13,119 nt of DNA from Bacteroidales bacterium (GCA_028701945.1 JAQVPT010000065.1:1-13119), one strand, 5' to 3'; positions 1 through 7,638 are shown, counted from the stretch's first letter. Notes: generated by a model not told the origin, from the sequence alone. Made by a program: numbers and translations.

Positions 1-1139
1 ATTACTCCATTTGTTAGTTGTGCTCTCGATGATGCCGTTATGTTTCCTCGCAATTCAAGAATGGTCGCGTCTTGTTCCATTAACACTTCAATTTTAGAAA
101 TTCTTTGTTTCTGAGCATCGATTTTTGCATTTTGATGTAACAAAAACACATCTTGTTGATTGTAAACTATATCAGATTTAATTTCTAAAATTTGCATTTC
201 ATTTTTAGTTTTATTCCATTCCCAAGGTGTCCACACGAATTTCGCACCGATTATTGCATAAGGCTCAAACTCATTGCTCATCATATTAAGTCCGGGACGA
301 CCATAACCTGCTCTTGCAAAACCGAGTAGTTTAGGATTCCTTCCAGATTTAAGCATGTCTTTTCCTGCCAAAATTTGTCTTGAACTATAATCAAACAGGG
401 TTAATTCTGGACGATTGATAGCACTTTCAATATTTAGGTCTGGAGTAGGGATTAAAAACATTGTGCTTTCGTCAAAGTCGGTGTTACAATATTGGGAGAA
501 TAGCTTTATCAATGCCTGTGACTCGTAACGCAATTCAGTGACATTTTGACTTAGCATCATTTTTTCTGCCAGCAGAATATCTAATTGAGATTCGATTGCA
601 ATATTGTTTTCAATTGCAGACCTAACATCACCTATTATGTTGTCAATTTGCCAAGTCTTCATTTGAAGTATTTCGATTTGTTTTTGCATATTTAGAACGG
701 CAAAGTATAAATCCACAAGTTGTTCCTTATAATTAAAAATATCCACATTTACTTGCTGTATTTGGGTCTTTAAACCTGCATTTTCTAATTCTCGTTTGTT
801 TTTACTTGCCCCACCATCCCAAATAGTTTGATTTAATTCAGCATACACGTTATATTGGTCTTTATTAATTTCTGGTAACAAATTATCAAACATAGGATTA
901 TCAATTACAAGCATTGTAACATCTGTTTGCCAGCTTGCTTGTGCATTGAGTTTTAGCGATGGATAATATGCAGTTTTCGTGATTTGATTATTGAGTTCGG
1001 CAGATTGTCGAAGCAAATCTTCTTTAGATCGTAAAGGATAAGCTTTTTCGGCCAGATTAAGACACGAATCCAAACTAATGCTCTGTGCAAAAAGTGCAAA
1101 TGGAAAAACCGCAAAAAATATCAGTAATTTAAATTTCAT
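1..1139 (-). CDS. TolC-family outer membrane efflux protein (partial, C-terminus beyond left edge)
   Basis: My reading of the minus strand from the ATG at 1139 stays open for 379 codons to the window edge. It begins with a signal peptide (MKFKLLIFFAVFPFALFAQ). The mature part has the TolC/OEP layout: a first segment SLDSCLNLAEKAYP, a predicted helix, a strand region (YYPSLKLNAQASWQ), the strand QYNVYAELNQTIWDGG and long Gln/Glu/Asn-rich coiled-coil helices. A second copy of the strand-helix pattern follows (GFARAGYGRPGLNM, then AKFVWTPWEWNKTKNEM). Family members form the trimeric outer-membrane tunnel of tripartite efflux pumps. Typical length suggests that some tens of residues are missing. 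The ATG lies 2 nt after the TetR stop, so the two are almost surely co-transcribed, and adaptor and pump genes are expected to the left of the window. The transported compound cannot be inferred. Confidence 0.93.
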   Translation of the reverse strand, partial: MKFKLLIFFAVFPFALFAQSISLDSCLNLAEKAYPLRSKEDLLRQSAELNNQITKTAYYPSLKLNAQASWQTDVTMLVIDNPMFDNLLPEINKDQYNVYAELNQTIWDGGASKNKRELENAGLKTQIQQVNVDIFNYKEQLVDLYFAVLNMQKQIEILQMKTWQIDNIIGDVRSAIENNIAIESQLDILLAEKMMLSQNVTELRYESQALIKLFSQYCNTDFDESTMFLIPTPDLNIESAINRPELTLFDYSSRQILAGKDMLKSGRNPKLLGFARAGYGRPGLNMMSNEFEPYAIIGAKFVWTPWEWNKTKNEMQILEIKSDIVYNQQDVFLLHQNAKIDAQKQRISKIEVLMEQDATILELRGNITASSRAQLTNGV

Positions 1140-1141
1140 AT

Positions 1142-1759
1142 CTATGCTTTTATTGAATTAATTACAAATTGTGCCAACTGCTGGCGGTGTTGTTGTAGAA
1201 ATGTTCCATAGTCAGAATTGAGGCGTTGCATAACTTCCGTTAAAACAGGTTGACCTATGTATGGGAATATCGATAGGGAGATTATATTAACCAATAGACT
1301 GATAGGTTCAACATCTGTGCGAATTTTCCCTTGTGCTTTTTCATCGTTTATTTGTTCAATAAAACCCAAAATATTTGAATCAAGTTCAGCTTTTTCAAAT
1401 ACTTTTTTAATTAAATTGGGATTGCGGTTGACTTCGTTTAGAAAGAAAATCGGAAAGTTTCTGTTCTTCCATAATAAATCTTGGTGCATGTTAAAAAAAT
1501 TCCCGATTTTTTCGAAAACAGTCCCATCATTATTTAGGGTTGTTGCAAATTTTTTGAATGCTCTTTGGGCGACAATAAGAAAAACCTTCTCAAAAAGTTT
1601 TTCCTTAGACCTAAAATAATAATGCACCAAAGCCTTATTGATCCCAGCCTTATCAGCAATTTGTTGCATTCTTGCTCCGTTAAATCCTTTTTCTTCGAAT
1701 TCATCGACAGCAGCAGCCATTATTTTATCTTCGATATTTTTAGATATTTCTTTAACCAT
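1142..1759 (-). CDS. TetR/AcrR-family transcriptional regulator
   Basis: A 205-residue protein with a canonical TetR N-terminal DNA-binding domain. Helix 1 is at about residues 9-24, and the helix-turn-helix at about 30-50 reads GARMQQIADKAGINKALVHY followed by YFRSKEKLFEKVF. The rest is a helical ligand-binding and dimerisation domain that I cannot assign to a known inducer class. It is the first gene of a unit with the TolC-type gene, which starts 2 nt downstream. This is the usual arrangement for a local repressor of a drug-efflux operon. A Bacteroidota-type promoter and an overlapping palindrome lie directly upstream, so autorepression is likely. The family and local role are well supported. 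The inducer and any control of the divergent plus-strand operon are unknown. Confidence 0.95.
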   Translation of the reverse strand: MVKEISKNIEDKIMAAAVDEFEEKGFNGARMQQIADKAGINKALVHYYFRSKEKLFEKVFLIVAQRAFKKFATTLNNDGTVFEKIGNFFNMHQDLLWKNRNFPIFFLNEVNRNPNLIKKVFEKAELDSNILGFIEQINDEKAQGKIRTDVEPISLLVNIISLSIFPYIGQPVLTEVMQRLNSDYGTFLQQHRQQLAQFVINSIKA

Positions 1760-1772
1760 GTGTATAAACTAT

Positions 1773-1793
1773 TTGGTTTAACCAATTGGTCAA
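1773..1793. promoter_or_regulatory. probable TetR operator
   Basis: Two overlapping palindromes are present. TTGGTTTAACCAA (1773-1785) has perfect 6-bp arms around one base. TTAACCAATTGGTCAA (1778-1793) is symmetric in 7 of 8 base pairs and has the perfect core ACCAATTGGT. The site overlaps the -7 box and expected start site of the TetR gene, so a bound repressor would block transcription. Assignment to the adjacent TetR protein is inferred from position and symmetry. Confidence 0.7.
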
Positions 1794-1822
1794 AAGTAGA
1801 GTGTTAATAATTACTGTGCAAG
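1791..1822 (-). promoter_or_regulatory. Bacteroidota-type promoter of the TetR-TolC operon
   Basis: Read on the minus strand, CTTG (1822-1819, near the -33 consensus TTTG) is followed by a 20-nt spacer and TACTTTTG (1798-1791), an exact match to the -7 consensus TAnnTTTG. Transcription would start inside the palindrome at 1773-1793, giving a short leader before the ATG at 1759. Confidence 0.65.
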
Positions 1823-1848
1823 TTTTTTACAGTTTTTATTTTTATAAA

Positions 1849-1941
1849 ATATCTTGGTAACTTGAAGATAAAACAGTCTCAGCCGCTAACTCAGATTTGT
1901 AATCCCAGTGAGCTCAAAATCTTTGTTTTACACCAAGATAT
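1849..1941. repeat. nested inverted-repeat structure in intergenic region
   Basis: ATATCTTGGT (1849-1858) is exactly complementary to ACCAAGATAT (1932-1941). Just inside, TAAAACA (1869-1875) pairs with TGTTTTA (1924-1930). The loop contains ATTTGTAATCCCAG (1895-1908), which matches 13 of 14 bases of the hairpin arm at 9204-9217 in the element downstream. This looks like a small non-autonomous repeat or its remnant. It carries no ORF and no T-tract typical of a terminator. Confidence 0.5.
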
Positions 1942-2055
1942 CTCCAGATAAATTTGTTCTTACTTTTCTTGTTCCTTTTCGACTTCGTTCAAGATAAATT
2001 TTATTAAGCCATTATAATAGCATGATAAGATTAATTCCCTGTTTGTTTTTGTCAC

Positions 2056-2083
2056 GAAATTTGCTGCTGCGCGGGCAAATTTC
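2056..2083. repeat. perfect 9-bp stem-loop in GC-rich island
   Basis: GAAATTTGC (2056-2064) pairs perfectly with GCAAATTTC (2075-2083) around the loop TGCTGCGCGG. A competing hairpin GCGGG (2071-2075) with CCCGC (2083-2087) overlaps its right arm. The island is markedly richer in G and C than its surroundings, which may point to an intergenic repeat or a structured RNA. No T-tract follows, so an intrinsic terminator is unlikely. Confidence 0.45.
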
Positions 2084-2352
2084 CCGCCAAAAACCCCTTG
2101 CCTTTTGTTATACTTTTTCTATGAAGGTTGAAAAAAAACATAAGGTTCTTAAGAACACTAACCCCGATAAGTCTTTGTTCCCTGCTCACGAAAATTTGCA
2201 AACCATGCGAACTTGACAAATCAATCTATCATCCTCCACAAAAAAAACATTTTTTGCAAAACTATTCATAAAACTGGTACATCTTTTAAAAATAACACCA
2301 AAAAAACACGTGCAGCTTTTAAAAAAATTACCTAATCCAAAAATTATCGTTG

Positions 2353-2360
2353 TATTTTTA
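2353..2360 (+). promoter_or_regulatory. weak -7 box candidate for the barrel-RND operon
   Basis: TATTTTTA differs from TAnnTTTG only at the last base and would place the start site roughly a dozen bases before the ATG at 2380. No TTTG lies at the expected -33 distance, so this is tentative. Confidence 0.25.
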
Positions 2361-2379
2361 CACCAAAATATAAATACAC

Positions 2380-3720
2380 ATGAAGACTAAATTAATTAAC
2401 ATCTTATTACTATTATTTATCGGTTTTGGCTTAAATGCACAGAGTTTTGATGAACCTGAACCTACTTATACATTAAATGGTTTTGCTGGTGGTTCATACT
2501 TTGGATTGTCAAAATCGTTTGATATTTCATCTGCTTATGGAGAGTTTGGATTGCAAGCAACAGGTCAAAAGGGAAACGCTCGATTTGTTTCTGATTTGCG
2601 AGTAAGAAGCGGTAGCTTTTTTGGTGAGACCAAAACAATCATTCAACTTAAAGAGGCTTTTGCCGAATATAGTAGTAATTATTTCGATATTTCGATTGGT
2701 AAAATAATAGTCAAATATGGAAAAGCTACAAGTTTTAATCCTACTGATAATGTTTGCCCTAAAGATTATTTCTTTTTGAGTGCTGATATTGAGGATATGC
2801 AAATGTCGAATTTTATGCTTAAAACTAATGTGAAACCTGCAAATTGGTTAAATATTGAATTATTGGCAATCCCGTTTTTTACTCCTTCTATATATAGGTA
2901 CGAACTTTTTGATATGGATATTATGGACGGAGTTGATGTTAGTTTTGACCAATACGAACTCCCCGAAGTATCATTTGAAAATATGAGCTTTTCTGCTCGT
3001 ATTGGTGCAGAGTTTTCATTTGCCGACATTTCGCTTACTGGATTTCATGGATACGACCCGTTTTATGGGTTTAGAGTTAAAAACATAGGTTTTGTCCCTC
3101 CAATGTCAGTAAGTCTTGTAAATCAAGCAGCTTTTTACAAAAAGAATAGTCTGGGGCTTAATTTAAGTATTCCAGCAGGTTCTTGGTTATTGACTGGCGA
3201 AGCTGCATTCAATCATACTGAAGATTATAAAAATAATATATACATCCCTAATCCAGATCTTTATTATGTCGCAGGAATTGAAAAAGATATTTTTGGGGTT
3301 AAAATAATTGGCGAATACATTGGACGGTATGTTTTTGATTTTAAAAAGGCTACTTCGCCTTCATTGCCGCAGAATTTATTAGATCCATTAGTATTTGGTA
3401 ATTATTTAAATAGCATGGTGGCTTTTGAAACTGGAAAGTTCAATCAAAAGATTTTTAACCAGTATTACCAAACCAATCATGCGACTATGGTAACATTTCA
3501 TAAGGATTTCTTTTACGAAACACTTACAGGTGATTTAAGTTTGTATTATAATTTTACGACAGAGGAGAAATTGTTAAGAGCAGCTGTTAAGTGGAAACTC
3601 TCTGACGAGCTTGCTATATCTGGTGGTGGACAGTTTATGAATGGACCAAAAGAAACAATATATGATTTTGCAGGGAGTATTATGAGTGGAGTGTTTTTAT
3701 CAATGAAATATAGTTTTTAA
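2380..3720 (+). CDS. outer-membrane beta-barrel protein partnered with RND exporter
   Basis: A 446-residue protein with a signal peptide (MKTKLINILLLLFIGFGLNA, then Gln-Ser) and a mature region made almost entirely of alternating hydrophobic/polar strands. It ends in VFLSMKYSF: the C-terminal Phe and alternating pattern are a typical signal for BAM-dependent outer-membrane insertion. It resembles the porin-like barrels encoded beside RND exporters, such as the DUF1302-type proteins of other phyla, but I cannot assign a named family from the sequence alone. Recognisable stretches are the early strands with FAGGSYFGLS and YGEFGLQATGQ and the segment DISIGKIIVKYGKATSFNP. Its stop is 2 nt before the RND gene, so the two are transcribed together. 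The likely role is the outer-membrane component or acceptor of the exported cargo, inferred from gene order. Confidence 0.85.
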   Translation: MKTKLINILLLLFIGFGLNAQSFDEPEPTYTLNGFAGGSYFGLSKSFDISSAYGEFGLQATGQKGNARFVSDLRVRSGSFFGETKTIIQLKEAFAEYSSNYFDISIGKIIVKYGKATSFNPTDNVCPKDYFFLSADIEDMQMSNFMLKTNVKPANWLNIELLAIPFFTPSIYRYELFDMDIMDGVDVSFDQYELPEVSFENMSFSARIGAEFSFADISLTGFHGYDPFYGFRVKNIGFVPPMSVSLVNQAAFYKKNSLGLNLSIPAGSWLLTGEAAFNHTEDYKNNIYIPNPDLYYVAGIEKDIFGVKIIGEYIGRYVFDFKKATSPSLPQNLLDPLVFGNYLNSMVAFETGKFNQKIFNQYYQTNHATMVTFHKDFFYETLTGDLSLYYNFTTEEKLLRAAVKWKLSDELAISGGGQFMNGPKETIYDFAGSIMSGVFLSMKYSF

Positions 3721-3722
3721 AT

Positions 3723-5993
3723 ATGAAAAATAGACTTTCAAAATTGCGCAACAGGCTTTTAGATAAGCCATATAGATACATACTAATTGTAGTTCCAATA
3801 ATTTTATTTATAGTATTTCTTATCCCTATGAAGGATGCTAAAATCAACCCTGATCTTATGCGTTATACTCCGCAGGACACGGAATCAAAATTAAATATTG
3901 AAAAAATGGATTCTATTTTTGGTAAATACGATCCTGTTATTGTTGTTTTTAGTGCCAAGGACGTTGTTAATAAAGATGTTTTAGAAAAACTTGAAAGGAT
4001 ACATGACTCGATATCTAATTGTAATGTTTTTGCTGATGTGATTTCTGTTTTTGATTCGAAGAATATACGTAGCGAAGAAGGTTTTATGCTCGTTGATCCA
4101 GCAGTGAGATTTATTCCTGAAACCAAAGAAGAGATAGAAGAAATTAGAGCGGATATTAAATCCAATGATTTGGCTTACAAACTTTTAGTTTCGGAGGATT
4201 TTAAATATACTGTTATGATGCTGAATCCTGAAGATGGTTTTACCGATTCGGAAGTAATAGTTAGACTCGAAGAAATTATAATAGGAGTGTGGGGAGAGGA
4301 TAATTACGATATTACTGGAATGCTTTATCTTAGAGATGAGGTTCAGAAAAAAGCAACAAGAGACCTTACTGTGCTGATGCCTATTGCTTTGCTAGTTATG
4401 ATTATATTCTTGTTTATTTCATTTCGCGAAAAACGAGGAGTCTTTTTACCTATGCTTGTAGTAATATTTTCTACAGGAATTTCTATGGGGCTTATGCCAC
4501 TTTTGGGGTACGAGTTAAGTTTGATTGCGGTGCTTGTGCCGATATTAATGATTTCTATTGCAAATAACTATGGAGTCCATATAATATCAAAGTATCAGGA
4601 ATTGAATTCGGTTCATCCGGAGTACAGCATGGACAAAATCGTAAAGGAAACGGTAAGTAGTCTATCTAAACCTATTTTACTAACTGGTTTAACAACTATT
4701 GCTGGCGTTTTAGGACTAATCGTGCATGTGATGGAGCCAGCAGTACAAATGGGGGTTGTTTGTTCGATAGGTATTGCGTTTGCCTTATTTTTGAGTTTGT
4801 ATTTTTTACCCGCTATTCTTATAGGAATGAAAAAGGGAAAACCTCAGAAAAGTTTTAATGGGCAAAGAACTTCGCCTGTTGATAAAATACTTAAATTTGC
4901 ATCCTCAATCACTATTAATAAATCAAAATCTGTTATCCTTGTTTTTTCAGCAGTCTTTGTATTTGCAGCAATAGGAATAACAAGACTAGAAGTGAGTATT
5001 AACAACGAAAACCTCATGCCTAAATCTCACTCTATTCGTATAGCGACTGATGTTATGGACGAATTCTTTGGCGGAACAAAAACAATTGCTGTGATGTTTG
5101 AAGGTGATATTAAATCGCCAGAGGTAATCAACGATATGGATAAGCTTGAGCAAATAGTAAAAGAGTTTCCACAGACTGGGAATGTAAATTCTTTGGCGAG
5201 TATATTAAAAATTATGAGTAAAGCTCTTAACGATCCTGATGATCCTGCTTATGGGAAATTACCTGATACTCGTGACGGAATTGCTCAGTATATAGAGTTT
5301 TATAATATGAGTGGTGATCCTGAGGATTTTGAGAAATTTGTCGATTTTAATTTTGAGAAAGCAATTCTCAATATACAATTTCATGCAAAAAACATGAAGG
5401 AATTTAATCAGATTGCATTTGCAATACACGATTTTTGCAAAAACTCCGAACATGCTAAGTTCGAATCTGGAATTTCACTCGTTGAAAAAGATATGGCTAT
5501 TTCTATAGTTCAAGGGCAAGTTTACTCTCTAATTTTAGCCTTTGGGGCAATAATTATACTCTTAGGGATAATCTTTAAATCTTTTAAAACTGGTATAATT
5601 GGGTGCATACCTTTGTTCTTTACAATTGTTTGTAACTTTGGACTTATGGGATGGCTAGGATTAAGACTCGACATAGCAACTTCGCTATTATCTTCCGTTG
5701 CTATTGGTATTGGAGTCGATTATACAATCCACTTGTTTTGGCGGATAAAATCTGAACTTGAACTTGGAAAACCACTAACTGAAGCAATTGATATTTGTCT
5801 CAGAAATACAGGACGCGGGATAACAATTAACGCTTTTTCTGTGATGTTAGGATTTTCGGTACTGTTTTTGTCTGGTATAATACTACTTAAGACATTTGCT
5901 TTCTTGATAATATTCTCGCTATTGCTTTGTTTGCTTTGTGCGCTTATACTTATCCCAGCAATTCTTATTAGAATTAAATATAAAACAAACTAA
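3723..5993 (+). CDS. RND-superfamily (MMPL-type) exporter
   Basis: A 756-residue inner-membrane protein with the duplicated RND plan: TM1 at about 19-36, periplasmic domain 1 (37-214), TM2-6 (215-369), TM7 (403-421), periplasmic domain 2 (422-597) and TM8-12 (600-751). Its length and domain sizes fit the MMPL/COG1033 group of predicted lipid exporters rather than the longer AcrB group. TM10 has the expected proton-relay motif GVDYTIH with D666-Y667. The matching position in TM4 is N281-N282-Y283 (ANNYGVH), without the acid. It lies between an outer-membrane barrel (2-nt gap) and a LolA-like periplasmic protein (26-nt gap), with no membrane-fusion adaptor nearby. Relatives carry lipids or other hydrophobic molecules, and the same is inferred here. 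The actual substrate is unknown. Confidence 0.93.
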   Translation: MKNRLSKLRNRLLDKPYRYILIVVPIILFIVFLIPMKDAKINPDLMRYTPQDTESKLNIEKMDSIFGKYDPVIVVFSAKDVVNKDVLEKLERIHDSISNCNVFADVISVFDSKNIRSEEGFMLVDPAVRFIPETKEEIEEIRADIKSNDLAYKLLVSEDFKYTVMMLNPEDGFTDSEVIVRLEEIIIGVWGEDNYDITGMLYLRDEVQKKATRDLTVLMPIALLVMIIFLFISFREKRGVFLPMLVVIFSTGISMGLMPLLGYELSLIAVLVPILMISIANNYGVHIISKYQELNSVHPEYSMDKIVKETVSSLSKPILLTGLTTIAGVLGLIVHVMEPAVQMGVVCSIGIAFALFLSLYFLPAILIGMKKGKPQKSFNGQRTSPVDKILKFASSITINKSKSVILVFSAVFVFAAIGITRLEVSINNENLMPKSHSIRIATDVMDEFFGGTKTIAVMFEGDIKSPEVINDMDKLEQIVKEFPQTGNVNSLASILKIMSKALNDPDDPAYGKLPDTRDGIAQYIEFYNMSGDPEDFEKFVDFNFEKAILNIQFHAKNMKEFNQIAFAIHDFCKNSEHAKFESGISLVEKDMAISIVQGQVYSLILAFGAIIILLGIIFKSFKTGIIGCIPLFFTIVCNFGLMGWLGLRLDIATSLLSSVAIGIGVDYTIHLFWRIKSELELGKPLTEAIDICLRNTGRGITINAFSVMLGFSVLFLSGIILLKTFAFLIIFSLLLCLLCALILIPAILIRIKYKTN

Positions 5994-6019
5994 ATATAAA
6001 TAAACTAAATATTATAAAA

Positions 6020-6790
6020 ATGAAAAAATCGATTATTATTTTATCACTCATCTTATTGGCCAGTGTTTTTGTAAATGCTCAAGATGCTAAAGCTTTAATG
6101 AAAAAATCAAATGATGCAGTTTCGGCTGATGTAATGGAAATGACGTCCACACTCAAAATCTATGACAACAAAGGCAATGTGAGGACTCGTCAAGTTTCAA
6201 ATATTACCAAAAAATTTGGTGCGGTTAGAAAAACTATGATGAAGTTTCTTGCCCCAGCTGACGTAAAAGGTACCGCGATGCTAATCTTTGATTATGAAGA
6301 TAAAGATGATGATATGTGGGTTTATTTGCCTTCGTTAAAAAAGACACGTAGAATTGTAAGTTCGCAAAAGTCTTCAAGTTTTATGGGGAGTGAATTTTCT
6401 AACTCTGACATGAGTAGCCCTAATATGGATGAATTTACTTACAAGCTTTTAGGAACAGAAAATCTTAATGGTAAAGCTTGCTACAAAATCGAATCTACAT
6501 GCAAAACTAATGAAATTGCATCGGTGCAAAAGTTTGCTAAAAAAATTACTTACCTTGATAAATCGAATCATCTTCCGTATAAAACTGATTTTTATGATAA
6601 AGACAATAAATTAATCAAAACCTCAAGTATGAGTGATTATAGAAAACAAACTGACGGTAAACACATGGCTTTTAATATGACTGCTATTAACCATAAAAAT
6701 GGAAGAAAATCAGAGATTATAATTGATGAATACAAACGTGGTTCCGATGCTGTTGAAAATTATTTTAGTACATCAAATCTTGAAAAATAG
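6020..6790 (+). CDS. LolA-like outer membrane lipoprotein-sorting protein
   Basis: A 256-residue protein exported by a Sec signal peptide (MKKSIIILSLILLASVFVNA, then Gln-Asp). The mature part has the LolA-like (PF17131-type) pattern: an early helix (AKALMKKSNDAV), strands with MTSTLKIYDNKG, then MWVYLPSLKKTRRI at about 99-112 and SFMGSEFSNSDM at about 120-131. These last two are hallmark segments of the group annotated as outer membrane lipoprotein-sorting protein. The fold is an open beta-barrel with a hydrophobic groove that can hold acyl chains. It is separate from true LolA and typically accompanies MMPL-type exporters. Encoded 26 nt after the exporter, it probably acts as the periplasmic carrier that takes cargo from the RND protein toward the outer membrane. 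Family is confident; cargo is inferred. Confidence 0.9.
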   Translation: MKKSIIILSLILLASVFVNAQDAKALMKKSNDAVSADVMEMTSTLKIYDNKGNVRTRQVSNITKKFGAVRKTMMKFLAPADVKGTAMLIFDYEDKDDDMWVYLPSLKKTRRIVSSQKSSSFMGSEFSNSDMSSPNMDEFTYKLLGTENLNGKACYKIESTCKTNEIASVQKFAKKITYLDKSNHLPYKTDFYDKDNKLIKTSSMSDYRKQTDGKHMAFNMTAINHKNGRKSEIIIDEYKRGSDAVENYFSTSNLEK

Positions 6791-6824
6791 TATTACTTAG
6801 GTCTTATTTGGATAAAAATATTTT

Positions 6825-7253
6825 ATGAAAAAAATTGTTATAATTCTTGTCATACTTGTAATGTATGTGTTTACCATTGAAGCACAAACGCTTACCATAA
6901 AGATTTCTGAAATAAGAAATACAAAAGGTCAAATACGTCTTGCATTCTTTCAGAGTGAGAAGCAGTTTTGTAACGAGACTCCTTCGTTTGCAAGAATTGT
7001 AAAAAAATCGAAACTCAATAATGGTTCAATTACAGTAAAATATAGCGATATTGAAAAGGGAAAATACGGAATCGGTTTATTGGATGATGAAGATTTTGAC
7101 GGAGTTATGAGATATGTTTGTTTTGTGCCTCGAGAGGGGTTTGGATTTTCAAATTATAGACATTCAGGCATGAAAAAGCCAAAATTTAATGATTTTTGTT
7201 TCGATTTTGATGGAAAAGATATGACAATTTATATCTCCGCAAAATATATATAG
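6825..7253 (+). CDS. DUF2141-family secreted protein
   Basis: A 142-residue protein with a signal peptide (MKKIVIILVILVMYVFTIEA, then Gln). It shows the DUF2141 signature: an opening strand LTIKISEIRNTKGQIRLAFF, a central KGKYGIGLLDDEDFDGVM, and FVPREGFGFSNYRHSGMKKP before a last strand ending in AKYI. The fold is presumed to be a small immunoglobulin-like beta-sandwich, and no biochemical function is established for the family. It lies 34 nt after the LolA-like gene on the same strand and is probably the last gene of the transport unit. A role as accessory or cargo-binding protein in the envelope is only a guess from context. No plus-strand terminator is evident after it. Confidence 0.85.
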   Translation: MKKIVIILVILVMYVFTIEAQTLTIKISEIRNTKGQIRLAFFQSEKQFCNETPSFARIVKKSKLNNGSITVKYSDIEKGKYGIGLLDDEDFDGVMRYVCFVPREGFGFSNYRHSGMKKPKFNDFCFDFDGKDMTIYISAKYI

Positions 7254-7298
7254 TGTAGGCAAGAATATTTTGAAAACTAATTTTCTTTAAACTATTAT

Positions 7299-7334
7299 AA
7301 AAAAAGAGACTGTCAGTTATTTAGCTGGCAGTCT
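7299..7334 (-). terminator. intrinsic terminator for the minus-strand hydrolase unit
   Basis: Read on the minus strand, AGACTGCCAG (7334-7325) and CTGACAGTCT (7316-7307) form a 10-bp stem with one G-U pair and an 8-nt loop. The stem is followed by C and a run of seven T (7305-7299). The T-tract exists only in this orientation, so it ends transcription coming from the hydrolase and small ORF. Confidence 0.85.
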
Positions 7335-7363
7335 TCAGTTACACAAATAAGCAATCTGTAATA

Positions 7364-7534
7364 TTAGATTAACTTGAAAATATTTTCCAAAACCGAATCC
7401 GATGGCTCGTACTCTGGCAACTCAGCGAACAAATCATCAAATTCTTTAAGTTCATTAAAATCAAAAAGAATTTCTTCTGATATTGCTTTTGGTTGTGAGT
7501 TTAAAATGTAAAAATAGTGGTAACTTTCGGGCAT
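7364..7534 (-). CDS. small conserved-looking ORF or C-terminal gene remnant (56 aa)
   Basis: On the minus strand an ATG at 7534 opens 56 codons ending with TAA at 7364, 29 nt before the terminator stem. The product (starts MPESYHYFYILNSQPKAISE, ends EYEPSDSVLENIFKLI) is acidic, has a protein-like composition and no signal peptide. The frame is open for 16 more codons upstream of the ATG without another standard start. This could mean an unusual start or a gene that has lost its 5' part. It follows the hydrolase by about 100 nt on the same strand and may share its transcript. I do not recognise a function. The YEPSxxVLxNI tail recalls short acidic Bacteroidota proteins, but that is from memory and unverified. 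Confidence 0.5.
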   Translation of the reverse strand: MPESYHYFYILNSQPKAISEEILFDFNELKEFDDLFAELPEYEPSDSVLENIFKLI

Positions 7535-7638
7535 AGGCTCTGAGTTTTTGTTTATAATTGAAATAATAACGTCAGGACTATATTATTTAGTATTTTACCG
7601 CTCAAATATTTTACTTTTATTTGGAGAAAATATTAAAA

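Larger units (their letters stand above)
1942..2379. other. intergenic region without a convincing gene
   Basis: This is the remainder of the gap between the TetR promoter region and the barrel gene. A 64-codon open frame (2022-2216) is present but has no recognisable protein features. The middle part holds a local GC-rich island with a hairpin (2056-2083). The part from about 2220 to 2379 is very A-rich and holds only a weak promoter candidate. No RNA gene was recognised. Confidence 0.6.

Noticed and set aside
2022..2216. 64-codon plus-strand ORF in the large gap
   Set aside because: Composition is not protein-like, it covers a hairpin, no family is recognisable, and no promoter box was seen before it.
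2283..2368. Repeated CTTTTAAAAA and ACACCAAAA motifs before the barrel gene as operators
   Set aside because: They are short, A-rich and lack dyad symmetry; in this composition they can arise by chance.
7307..7334. The same hairpin as a plus-strand terminator for the DUF2141 gene
   Set aside because: The plus strand has no T-tract after the stem; the T-run exists only in the minus-strand orientation.
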